Assembly: GCA_021397845.1 (NCBI GenBank)
Contig: CM038050.1
Location: 146,443,980-146,507,979 of the forward strand
DNA from: Areca catechu
Lineage: Eukaryota > Streptophyta > Magnoliopsida > Arecales > Arecaceae
Reading direction: 5' to 3'
DNA length: 64,000 bases
Shown: one piece after another, positions 21,501 through 31,134 of the stretch
Layout: the number at the start of each line of letters is the position of its first letter
How positions within the stretch are numbered: position 1 is the first letter of the stretch
Translations under genes and position numbers: made by a program
Notes under the pieces: model-generated
What the model was told of the DNA's origin: nothing
Database searches by the model: none
The model's input: only the letters and a program-made list of their open reading frames with translations

Positions 21501-22800
21501 GTGAAGGTGATTTACTGGTTGTATCAGATGGAGCCATGGAGTATGACAGTGAATGGACATTGGATTCAGCCTGTTCTTTTCATTACACTTCACACAGGAA
21601 TTGGTTTGCTTCTTATGCCAAAGCAAATGGTGGAAGTGTGAGTCTCCGGGATAATCACCCATGTAAGGTTGCTAGTGTTGGTACAATCAGGGTAAGAATG
21701 TATGATGGAGTCATACGGACACTTACCAATGTCAAGCATGTGCCGGAGCTGAAGAAGAACCTGATTTTCCTAGGTTTTTTGGAGAAGCAGGGGTATGCCT
21801 TTAGCTATTCATCGGGTAGTGGATGCTTGAAGATAACTAAGGGCGCCTTGGTGGTGATGAGAGGAAGGAGACTGAGCAACAACCTTTATAGGATGGAAGG
21901 CTCAGTGGTGACAGATAGTGCAGAGATCTTGCTGCAGCACAGGAAGAGCAGCTTACCTACCATCTATGGAACTATTGGATGGGTCACATGAGTGACCGAG
22001 GACTCATGGAACTCTCCAAGAAGGATCTAATTCCAGCACTTAGGAAAGAGGGAGATGATCTATGTGAGCCTTGCATTTATGGCAAACAGCATAGAGTAAC
22101 GTTTGCCAGGAGTACCAAGCGAAGTGAAGGAGTTTTGGAGTTAGTTCACTCGGATGTATGGGGGCCAACACCCGTATCAGCTAAGGGTGGAGCAAAATAC
22201 TTTGTTACCTTCATCGATGACTTCTCCAGGAAGGTGTGGGTATATCTGATCAGGGAAAATTTAGAGGTATTTGCCCAATTCAAGGCCTGGAGAGCTGAAG
22301 TGGAAAAGGAAACAAGAAATCAGTCAAGTGCTTGTGGTCTGACAATGGAGGAGAGTACACAAGATTTGAGTTTAGAAGCTAATGTGAGGAGAATGGAATC
22401 AAACGCCAATTCACAGTGAAGATGACTCCCCAACAAAATGGTGTAGCTGAAAGGATGAACTGGATATTGACAAAGAAGGCCAGGAGCTTGAGGCTGCAAG
22501 CATCACTGCCCAAGGTTTTTTGGGGTGATGCTATAACCTTTTCTTGTTTTCTTGTAAATAGGTCCACATATAGAAGGATCGATGGAGGCATCCAAGAGGA
22601 GATATGGAGTGGCAAGAAGGTGGAGCTTGGTCATCTAAAAGTTTTTGGCAGTCTAGCATATGCACTGGTGGAAGGAGCCGAAAGGAATAAATTGGATCCA
22701 AAGTCATGCAAACTAGTATTCATTAGATACCCGAGGGGCATGAAAGGTTACCTATTGGTGGATCCTCACTCTTAGTGGTCCACAATCAGTAAGAATGTTA
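21501..22800 (+). pseudogene. C3 protease and integrase
   Basis: The protease motif reads WTLDSACSFHYT (about 21,553), with DSA where active copia enzymes have DSG. The integrase zinc-binding part follows near 21,970 (GHMSDRGLMELSKKDL, CEPCIYGKQHRV). The core has LVHSDVWGP (first Asp, about 22,145), FVTFIDDFSRKVWVYLI, and MTPQQNGVAERMNW with the catalytic Glu (about 22,420). Frame changes at about 21,960-21,979 and 22,330-22,416 and a stop at 22,773 inactivate it. Confidence 0.87.
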
Positions 22801-24785
22801 TCTTCGATGAGAAGAGCCTTCTAAGGAAGCCTGATGTTGCAACTGAAGTTGACAAGTCTATGAAGGATAGCAGATCTCATTTTTTACAGTCAGGAGATGA
22901 GCCATCAGTTTCAGCCTCAAAATAGTTCACTTTGAGGTGGCGAGTCGCAGTCGTATTCCCACACATGTGGAGAAACTGTGAGGGGGGATTTCTAACTAGG
23001 AGGATGTGCAGGAGGAGCCAGAAACTGTAGATTTGCAGGACAACTCAAGAGGTGTAGCACTGCACAAGTCCAAGAAGAACATCCAGAAACCGATGCGGTA
23101 CGGCATAGCTGAGACCATCTCATATCTCTCATCTCTACCAATGGAGATCCAGAGACATTTGAAGAGGCCATGGATAGTTCAGATGCGAGATCATGGATGC
23201 AAGCCATGATGGAGGAGATGGACTCTCTTCGAAAGAACAAGACATGGTAGCTGGTGGATCTACTAAGAAGGAGTTGACCCATTGGCTCCAAATGGGTCTT
23301 TGCAAGGAAGGAGGGAAATTCAGAGCAAGGTGGAGTGAGGAGGCTAGGCTGGTAGCCAAGGGGTACTCACAGAAAGAAGGCATTCACTACTTTGAGGTCT
23401 TCTCTCCCGTTGTCAGACATACGTCTATCAGGGTGCTGTTAAGCATTGTAGCAGCTCAGGATTTGGAGCTGGAGCAGATGGATGTGAAGACAGCATTTCT
23501 CTATGGACATCTTGAGGAGAGCATCTACATGGAGCAGCCATAGGGGTTCAGGGAGCCTGGATCAAAGGAGAAGGTATGCTTGTTGAAGAAATCATTGTAT
23601 GGGTTGAAGTAGTCACCAAGATAATGGTACAAGTGATTCGATACCTTCATGAAGAGCATTGGACTTTCCGGGTGTAATTTTGATCCATGTGTGTATATAA
23701 AATCTCTGGATGATGGATCCAAGGTAAATCTACTCTTGTATGTAGATGACATGCTAATAGCATGCAAGAGTAAGAGGACATTGCAGGATTTGAAGGCAAG
23801 CCTATCTTGGGAGTTTGAGATGAAGGACTTGAGGGTTGCACGAAAAGTTTTGGGCATGGAGATTTTCAGAGATCGAGCCAAGAAGTTGCTACATTTATCT
23901 CAGGAAGGATACATTCGAAAGGTGTTGGAGAGGTTTGGAATGAAGGAGGCCAAACCAGCAACGCTGCCACTTGCAGGATATTTCAGACTTTCAAAGAGTA
24001 TGTCACCATAGACTGAGGTGGAGGCTCAGGAAATAGAAAGGGTGCCTTATGCATCTGGCATGGGAAGCCTAATGTACGCTATGGTGTGTTGTAGGCCGGA
24101 TCTAGCCCATGCAGTGAGTCAGGTGAGCAGATTCATGGCGCAGCCTGGCAAGGAACACTGGCAAGCACTGAAGGGGATCTTCAGATACTTGGTGGGATCA
24201 GTTGGAGTGGGCATCTGCTACGGACAGTGAGGAGGTGTTGTGGAACACTCTAACATAGCCAAGGTTGCCCAGGGTTAGATGGAAGGCTTTGTAGATGCAG
24301 ACTTTGGTGGAGATGTGGATACTCATCGTTCCACAACAGGTTTCATATTCAGCATGAATGGAGGACCTGTGTCTTGGAGGTCTTGTTTGCAGCTTATAAT
24401 GGCATTATCCACCACTGAAGTAGAGTATAAAGGCATCACGGAGGCAGCAAAGGAGGCTCTATGACTGAAGGGATTGGCAATGGAGATGGGCTGCAAATAA
24501 GAGGGTGTCAAGATGTATTGTGATAGCCAGAGTGCATTGTTACTTGCATAGAATTTAGTATATCATGTCAGGATAAAGCAAATCGACATCAGAGACCATC
24601 ATGCTAGAGAGCTAGTGGAGGAAGGCGAGGTGGAGCTAGAGAAGGTTTATACCAAGGAGAATCCAACTGATGCACTGATGAAGGTTCTTCCAAGGGATAG
24701 CTTTCACAAGTATATGGGACTGATGCGGTTGACGGATAAGATGGAGTTGACCGAAGCCTTGAAACACCAAGGTGGAGATTTTTGA
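22801..24785 (+). pseudogene. C3 reverse transcriptase and RNase H
   Basis: RT pieces are ARLVAKGYSQKEGIHYFEVF (about 23,345), QMDVKTAFLYGHLEESIYM (about 23,475), and an intact YVDD box at 23,739-23,750. RNase H includes GFVDADFGGDVDTHRST (about 24,284), LSTTEVEYKGITEA (about 24,405) and the tail NPTDALMKVLPRDSFHKYMG. The final TGA (24,783-24,785) coincides with the first bases of the LTR (TGAGTC). Stops at 23,541, 24,009, 24,230, 24,275, 24,462 and 24,551 and frameshifts near 23,290 make it inactive. Confidence 0.87.
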
Positions 24786-25530
24786 GTCTCGTGTGAAGTA
24801 TCCAAGGCATATGGAGTCAAGTTTTGGGTCTTTTCATATTGATCATGATATAACTAGGGCTAGGAGTGAGTCCGATAAGAGTCCTGGATGATAGACTGTG
24901 TTTATAATGTTTATTATTCAGTCGTCATTCGAGTCAGCTTGATGGTCCTTCGAGTCGACTCGATTGGTGGCACAGCACTAGGGTCTGGGTGATGTACCTA
25001 TTTCGAGTCAGCTCCATTTTCAAGAGTCAACTCTAGTTCTCAGGGAAGGTATGTAGACAGTCTGGATGAGTCAGCTCGGTTTGCCAGAGTCGGCTCGTAT
25101 TCTTAGAATAATTGAAGGAGTGGTCTAGACGAGCCGACTCAAATCTTGCGAGTCGACTCGGATGACGGGTTCGCTGTTTTGATGCTGTGCCAGTTGGGAG
25201 TTGGTTCAAGGGGCTAGGTTTGGTCTAACCTATGGATATATATACATTGTACGATCTTGGGTCGAGTAGAGAAGAGAAGAAGATATCTCTCGAGTCTTCC
25301 AAGAGGTCCTGTAACCTATTACAAAGAAGATAATATATTAAACCCTTTTTTATCTCCCTAAACTTCTACTTAATCTTGATTTATTACTTGTTTGATCTTC
25401 ATTACCCCTATCTTCTAAGATCCGTGGTATAGAGTTCACGCTAGGCTTGTTGCTTCCGTTATAGTCTCTTCACGGTGCTTCATGTTTGAGGTGTTGTAAG
25501 TGGTATGGATGGGGCGATCTCATCCTATGT
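24783..25530 (+). repeat. C3 3' LTR (right boundary approximate)
   Basis: It follows the purine-rich AAGGTGGAGATTTT and starts TGAGTCTCGTGTGAAG. It has a palindrome array (24,931-25,159), a TATA-like TATATATACATTG near 25,229 and a U5-like region with GTAACCTATTACAAAGAAG. The right end is not certain because no second copy exists; TGTCATGACA near 25,525-25,534, just before element X gag homology, is the best candidate. Confidence 0.65.
24931..25159. promoter_or_regulatory. Paired GAGTCRGCTC/GAGTCGACTC array in C3 LTR
   Basis: Ten-mers start at 24,931/24,952, 25,005/25,024, 25,068/25,087 and 25,131/25,150. Within-pair spacing is 21, 19, 19 and 19 bp; pair-to-pair spacing is 74, 63 and 63 bp. 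Two are perfect GAGTCGACTC. The intervening DNA is unlike C1. The array lies upstream of the TATA-like box. Confidence 0.7.
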
Positions 25531-25531
25531 G

Positions 25532-25759
25532 TCATGACAGATCCCACCCTAGGTTATAGGTTAGGGCATAAGGTTCAGTTATATATCTATTATTGGCTAC
25601 ACTCTCCTGTGTAAACCTGTTTTGGGTTGGGTGCATCAAGTAAGGACATTCCTTTATAACATGGTCAGGTGAGTTACATGCCATGCATATTGGTGCTAGC
25701 ACATGGTGAAATTTGATATATCCTTTATGTTCTAGAACTTTCTCAATCTTATGAATCAT
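25532..25759 (-). pseudogene. X gag fragment with zinc knuckle
   Basis: On the minus strand a 75-codon frame carries CMACNSPDHVIKECPYL, a CX2CX4HX4C zinc knuckle, followed by a NRYITEPYALTYNLGW segment. The end resembles the YNPGW motif that follows the knuckle in Athila-type gag, and Y has the related AYNPGWG near 57,630. The frame is cut downstream at the junction with C3. It is the only gag piece visible in X. Confidence 0.75.
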
Positions 25760-26963
25760 AGATGGCAGTTTAGTTCCTTCAAGTTCCCTTGTATGATTGT
25801 ATGCATCTTCGAATCTCGTAAATTTAGGATGCTTATCATCTATTGTGGTTGATACATAAAACTGTTAGCTTAGGCTCTCATTTTAAATGATCGATAGAGT
25901 CAATCTTGTACCAATAATCTTGTAGGGTTTGAGGTTGTTCAATAGGATCTAGATAACAATAATCCATTAAGCTCTTTGGTCATTCAATAGAATCCATGAC
26001 ATTTTAATCTTATATGGTTTAGATTGTATATGACTAATCATCGTTTTAGCTTAGCAGAATTTTTTTTTGATTTTTTTTAAGAGAAGAGAAAAAAAAGAAA
26101 GAAAGAGAGAAGAATTCTAAAGATAAGAAACCTAGAGGATCTTAAATCTATAGATGATAAAGAGGAGTGGTTGAATTAGGTTAAGATTTTGTTAGCACAA
26201 ACAAGTTATCACTCAATTGACTCTCTATCCTAGGATTACCTTATATCTTGATAGCTCCTAACTGCCAAGGTTGCCTTTGAGCCTTCAAAGTCAGATACTA
26301 ACTAGCCACTAGCTAGGTAAGGGTAAGGTTGGTGGGGGTCCCCCCATTGCTTTCCTTAGATACCAAATAAATTGACCAGGTCAGATAACGGAACCAATTA
26401 AAAAAACACCTTCCTTCAGGGTTGCATCATCCTTGAACCCCTTTCCTAGATACTAGTTAACCAGTTAATTTTAAGCTAGTCCAACTCTTATGGTCCCTTG
26501 TCCTAGTGAGCTCGAAAATTCTTAGGGGCCAACATATAATTAATTTTAAATTAATGCTTAGGTCAATGCAATATGCAGGGTCATAGTTTATGGGCCAAGG
26601 AAGGGTAATGAAATCCCCACCTTATATTATTTAGGGATTGTACCCTTAAAGTATTTTATGAAAACGTAATGCAAATCAAACAAGGTATCCAAAAAAAGTT
26701 AGAAAGTTTGTAAGATTTATTATTTATTTCTTTAAATTAATTAAGTTTTATAGAAAGTTATCTTCTTATTTTTTTAGGGTTATTTAAGGTTGTTTAATTA
26801 AAAAGAAAAGTTAATTACGCTAGGAGTTGACTTGTGAAAAGATGGAAAGTAATTTTTTTATATTAACAAGAAAATAAGGAAATCTAATAATTAAGGCAAC
26901 TAAAAATGGCAATGACATAAAAGAGAGCAATAACTAAAATAAAAAAATACTTTTTTATAAAAT
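25760..26963 (-). other. X 5' internal region, non-coding on inspection
   Basis: AT-rich DNA shares long blocks with element Y at 57,900-58,340. Examples are the AAGGTTGGTGGGGGTCC region near 26,322 and the AACACCTTCCTTC region near 26,404. A purine-rich run lies at 26,068-26,135. Next to the LTR at 26,964 the expected primer site (a TGGCGCCGTTGCCGGGG-like sequence on the minus strand) is absent and replaced by T-rich sequence. Confidence 0.6.
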
Positions 26964-27576
26964 TTGATCGCTATCATAGGTGATCAAAAATAAAACCTAA
27001 CTCTCTACTGTAGTAAGGATGAGTAAGGATTATATCCCCGGGGATCAAGGATAATTATTTTATAGAAAAAAGCAAAAGAAAATTATTTATAAAAGATTAG
27101 ATCCAGAATAATATTTTTTCTTTAAAATAAAGCAACTAATTAATTAATTAATTCAAGATAGTAGGAGAAGTAACCTATGAATCCAAATCCACCATGCAAA
27201 CAGTTTTATCTTCTTTTTTTTATGTTGCAATATTAACAATTCTAGCAAATTCAATGTTAGAATAATCTATCTCTTATTGGGCATGGGCCATATCCAGAGA
27301 TCACAACATGTGGTGGGGGCACCAGGCTCAGAAAGAAGAAGCTTTTTGGATGAAATGAAATTTAAGTGAAGTAGAAGTTGAAGAAGGTGTTTTTTTTTTG
27401 GTAGTATCCTCTTGTTTTCTTTGGGTGTGTTTGATTTTCTCTTCTCAAGCTTTCAAGTGTCCAACGCCAACATCCACCTCTAGGGATCCATGCCTCCATC
27501 GAAGTTCCCTTGCCTATTTGGTTTCTTTGTTTTGATATCTTTCAAATTGGTCCCAGTCTAACCCGTTCATTGTGCA

Positions 27577-27717
27577 GGATCCTTCTACGATTCGGAGTTC
27601 AAGAAAGGGTTCTCTTGCCAAAGATCAATGTTGAATGAAACTAGTTTCTTTGGAATGCCAATCTTCCACTTCAAGGCTAGTTCGTCTAAGAGCTTCAATG
27701 GATCTACCAGGGAGTGA
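27577..27717 (+). other. Possible captured terminal exon in LTR 1
   Basis: A TTCATTGTGCAG splice-acceptor-like sequence at 27,566-27,577 precedes an open frame (FYDSEFKKGFSCQRS, then MLNETSFFGMPIFHFKASSS) that ends at TGA 27,715-27,717. The last 25 codons recur in LTR 2 (about 28,445-28,523) with conservative changes. I do not recognise the protein family. It may be a host exon acquired by the LTR or a chance open frame in conserved LTR sequence. Confidence 0.3.
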
Positions 27718-28790
27718 TCATCTTGGGTAAATAACACCTCCTAATCTCTTAAGTCTGAGTTATTGAAGATTGTTGCTAAGGTTTAAATTCAATATTCATT
27801 AGCCCTAATCTTCTCTAGGATTTAAATAACTACATCGCGGCGTAAGTTTCAAATTTCAGTGCTCCTTCCATAGCTTTATCTTAGTACTTTTGATCTGAAA
27901 TTTAGTACCTGTTAATAGGCTTCATTGCTCTCATTTCTCAATCCATCATTTAGATTGCATTCTCATCATCGTGCCGCGTCAACTAAAAGTCTCACAACCA
28001 ACTGCACCACTCACCCACCCGGGAAGAATTGGTGGGGGCACTAGGCTCAGAAAGAAGAAGCTTCAACTAATACCAAGTTCTTTATGGATTGAGACTAGGA
28101 ACTCAAGTCTCGTATGAGTCCTGTATGTTTATTGAGTCCTGTTTTATTTTCTTTTGGGATTTTAAAGTTCAACTAGAATTCAATCAAAGTTCAATTAGAG
28201 TCAATTAGGCTTTGTACTGAGTCAAGTTCAAGAGCTACTTGAAATTAGGCCAGACCAGCTTTACTTGGAATGCCACATCATCATGGACCACCGGTGCCAA
28301 CTCATCACCAGAGGATGTCACATCACCTTTGCCATGTCATCTCCAAGGGGTGCCATGGAGAAGGATGTGCCATGTCACCATGCCACCTTGCCACACCACA
28401 TCATTGCCACCTCACCTGCCACGTGGCATCATTCAAATTTTATTAACTAGTTTCTTTGGAATGCCAATCTTCCACTTCAGGGCTAGTTCGTCTAAGAGCT
28501 TCAATGGATCTACCAAGGAATGATCATCTTGTATAAATAACACCTCCTAATCTCTTAAGTCTGAGTTATTGAAGATCGTTGCTAAGGTTTAAATTCAATA
28601 TTCATTAGCCCTAATCTTCTCTAGGATTTAAATAACTACATCGCGGCGTAAGTTTCAAATTTCAGTACTCCTTCCATAGCTTTACCTTAGTACTTTTGAT
28701 CTGAAATTTAGTACCTGTTAATAGGCTTCATTGCTCTCATTTCTCAATCCATCATTTAGATTGCATTCTCATCATCGTGCCACGTCAACT

Positions 28791-28802
28791 TGGTATCAGA
28801 GC
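28791..28802 (+). other. Primer-binding site after LTR 2
   Basis: TGGTATCAGAGC, a perfect Met-tRNA-type primer site, lies three bases after the LTR end at 28,787. It shows that the downstream 28,803-29,326 is 5' leader of a gypsy element, although the LTR upstream is preceded by pol-end sequence. Confidence 0.85.
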
Positions 28803-30113
28803 ATGGTTGCATTAGGGTAGAATAGTTTTCTTTAAATCCAAGCAAGATTTAAAATTCACGCCTCCTGAGCGGGTGTACTCTAGTACACTGTCATGACCCA
28901 TGGAAAAATAATGAGCCCCTGGCCAGACGTGAATTTTTTTGATTGAAGTTTGGGTAAGCCATTGCACTTGTTTGCATCTGTTTACTGTAATCCGTCTGCA
29001 GCTCCAAAGGCAAGTCACTAATTTTTTGTTGAAATATTTTTTTTCTTGTTACTTTTTAAGTCAGTTATCACCATATTAAATTTTATCATCAGAAAAAAAT
29101 TATAAAAAAAATGAAGATTTCTGCAGTTCGACACTGTCATTAGGGTTATGTTCTGTCCTTTTTATTTATCTTCATTTGTAGGATCTGCTTAGAGTAGTAC
29201 AGATTTTAGTTTTAAAACTCCTTTCATCTGCATTGAAACATATAAGTTAGGAATCCTCTGTGAATTTTTCAGAATTTTTGGACATTTTTTTCATCACGTT
29301 TTCTACACCACATTCAAACTACAACAGGCCATGATGCAGCTCCCAGCAGTGAGGGGGACGGCTCCGATGGCTTCTCCGGCGAGAACAAAGCTTGGAAAGG
29401 ATGATGGTCCATGGAATGGTCTCATGAATCGGCAGCAATGGCTGCCATGGACCATCGACCAAGTTTATAAACCAAGCAGTTGGTCCATGGTAAACCGGCT
29501 GCCTCAATAATTATGTAATATTTATCAAATTGGTTTTTCTTTGATATCGGGCCTATTTGAAATCCGATTTGAGTGTCGTTTGTACTGTTGGACCCAAAAA
29601 TCATGCTCTTTCAATCCATGAATTCCTTTTCTATAAAATATAAATAAAAAATATTAATTTTTAATAAATATAAAATAATTAATATTTATTTTAATGGTTA
29701 AATTGGGATAATTAATAGACTTATCATATGTCTCTGGTAATGGACGGCAACTGGATGGCATCTCCGGTAAAAATGGTGCTCAGGAAGGCCAATGTCCATA
29801 GAACATTCCCATGGACTGGTAGCAATCACTGCCATGGACCACCGGCCAATTCTATAAACCAGGCAGTCGGTCCATGATGGATCGACTGCCTCAATAATCA
29901 TGAATATTTAATCAAATTAGTTTTTCTTTGATATCAGACCGTTTGAACTCTAATTTGAGTATCATTTGCACCGTTAGACTCCAAAAATCATATTCTTTCA
30001 ATCCATGAGCTCTTTTTTATAAAATATTAATAAAAAAGTATCAATTTTTAATAAATATAAAGTAATTAATATTTATTTTAATGATTAAATTGAAATAATT
30101 AATAGACTTATCA

Positions 30114-31134
30114 ACCACCTTCGAGAAGCTTTGCCATACCTAGTTGCCACTCCACTCCTAACTAGGCCAACGAGGGAGAAATGTTGTACCTATACCTAGC
30201 CATGTCTCCAATTATGGTAAGCACAGTCCATGTTCGGGAAGATGAAGGCATGTAGAAGTCGGTATCTATACCAGCAAGTTGTTGAAGGATACGGAGACTT
30301 GCTGATCAAGGATGGAGAAGGCTGCCTATGCTCTCCTGATCTCGTCCTAATAACTCTGGCCCTACTTTCAGGAGTACTCCATCGCTATCTTGACTCACCA
30401 ATTCCTAAGATTAATACAATAAAAGTTAGACACCTCCAAAAATATCACCAAGTTGATGGTGGAGCTTGGAGAGTTTGTATCCACTACTATCCATGAACCT
30501 CCATCAAAGCCCAGGCCCTAGCCGACTTTCTCGTGGAGTGCACACTCCCTGAAAAGATCGAAGTAGAAGTAGTAGTAGCCCCCATCCCATTGGATGATGT
30601 CTGGATGCTGTACATTGACGGGGCATCCAACACATGAGGCTTTGGAGTAGGGATAATTCTTGCTAGCCTAGATGGCATTATGATTGAGCAAGCCCTCTAT
30701 TTCAGCTTCAAAACTTTAAACAATGAAGTCAAGTATGACGCACTTCTGGGAAGGCTAAGATTGGATTGCAAACTTAGGGTACAACACTTTAAAGCCCTCA
30801 GAGACTCCCAATTGGTTGTAGGCTAGGTCCATGGAGAGTATGAAGCCAGGGCTCCCACCATGGAGAGATATCTAAAGAAGGTAAAGGAACTAACCCTTCT
30901 TTTCTCTCTTTTGAGATCATGCAGATATCCTAGATGGAGAACTCTTGGGCAAACCTCTTGTTAAGACTGGCGACCATGAAGTACCCAGAGATCCACCAAG
31001 GAGTGTACATAGCTCGTCCTACATTTTTCAAGTACACCTTTATTTTTGCGAGCCAAGAGTTTGATGGCTACTTTACATCACAAATGGAGTCAGCTTGTGA
31101 GTTAAGGAGGAATCTTATTAATAATAAAGTTTGA
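30114..31134 (+). pseudogene. G1 RT end and RNase H (gypsy), resumed after X
   Basis: Right after the ACCAC duplication the RT C-terminus continues (YLVATPLLTRPT, then a LYLYLAMSPIMVS-like frame). RNase H follows: SIKAQALADFLVECTLPE (30,505), WMLYIDGASNT with the catalytic Asp (about 30,603), and VKYDALLGRLRL (about 30,730) where active copies have EAEYEALL. QLVVGXVHGEYEAR is at about 30,812 and PEIHQGVYIA at about 30,979. The WAVELGEFD region before it is mangled. Multiple frame shifts and stops are present. Coding homology ends near 31,134; no integrase follows. Confidence 0.85.

Larger units (their letters stand above)
20658..25530 (+). mobile_element. C3: Tork-like (TNT1-94-like) copia element, 5' LTR missing
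   Basis: A nearly complete copia gag-pol (20,690-24,785) is followed by its own 3' LTR (24,783 to about 25,530). No matching 5' LTR lies upstream. Instead the G3 LTR ends at 20,657 and C3 leader sequence starts within a few bases. The GTTGGT at 20,658 could be the first bases of a primer site TTGGTATCAGAGC. The right end abuts the gag of element X near 25,535. The left junction is therefore a truncation or a recombination product. Confidence 0.8.
27311..29326 (+). mobile_element. LTR-gap-LTR-primer site remnant of a G3-like gypsy element
   Basis: LTR 1 spans 27,311-27,981 (TGGTGGGGGCACC to GCCGCGTCA). A 48-bp gap contains CACCCACCCGGGAAGAAT, the end of pol and the polypurine region. LTR 2 spans 28,030-28,787 (same start, GCCACGTCA end). 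LTR 2 is followed by a primer site and about 520 bp of leader. This is the order of two elements sharing one LTR, or of a circle-like junction. The two LTRs agree in their last 340 bp but differ in their first half. No target duplication is evident, so the block replaced part of X LTR B. Confidence 0.7.
14253..30113 (-). mobile_element. X: non-autonomous gypsy-like element with nested insertions
   Basis: The plus-strand sequence begins TGATCGCTATTG (14,253) and ends AGACTTATCA (30,113), with the duplication ACCAC on both sides. Homologous long terminal repeats lie at 14,253-15,941 and 26,964-30,113; the second is disrupted. The internal region reads on the minus strand (gag-like zinc knuckle at 25,532-25,759, RT fragment at 17,484-17,744) and is close in layout to element Y. 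Between 17,745 and about 25,530 it is filled by foreign retroelement DNA (G3, C3). No complete pol is present, so X needs proteins from elsewhere. The LTR ends TG/CA and the duplication are seen directly; the family name is uncertain (Athila/Tat-like). Confidence 0.82.
26964..30113 (-). repeat. X LTR copy B, disrupted and with duplicated end
   Basis: 26,964-27,308 matches the start of LTR copy A. From about 27,309 to 29,326 foreign LTR sequence replaces the middle (about 900 bp corresponding to 14,600-15,545 of copy A is missing). From 29,327 the copy resumes at GGCCATGATGCAGCTCC and reaches TTATCA at 29,726. A second, diverged copy of the same LTR end then runs 29,727-30,113, where the ACCAC duplication begins. 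So the terminal 390-400 bp is present twice in tandem. Confidence 0.75.

Noticed and set aside
25400..25450. GTGGTATAGAG near 25,423 as a second primer site defining the C3 LTR end
   Set aside because: It matches only part of TGGTATCAGAGC, is not preceded by a CA end, and gag-like sequence does not follow.
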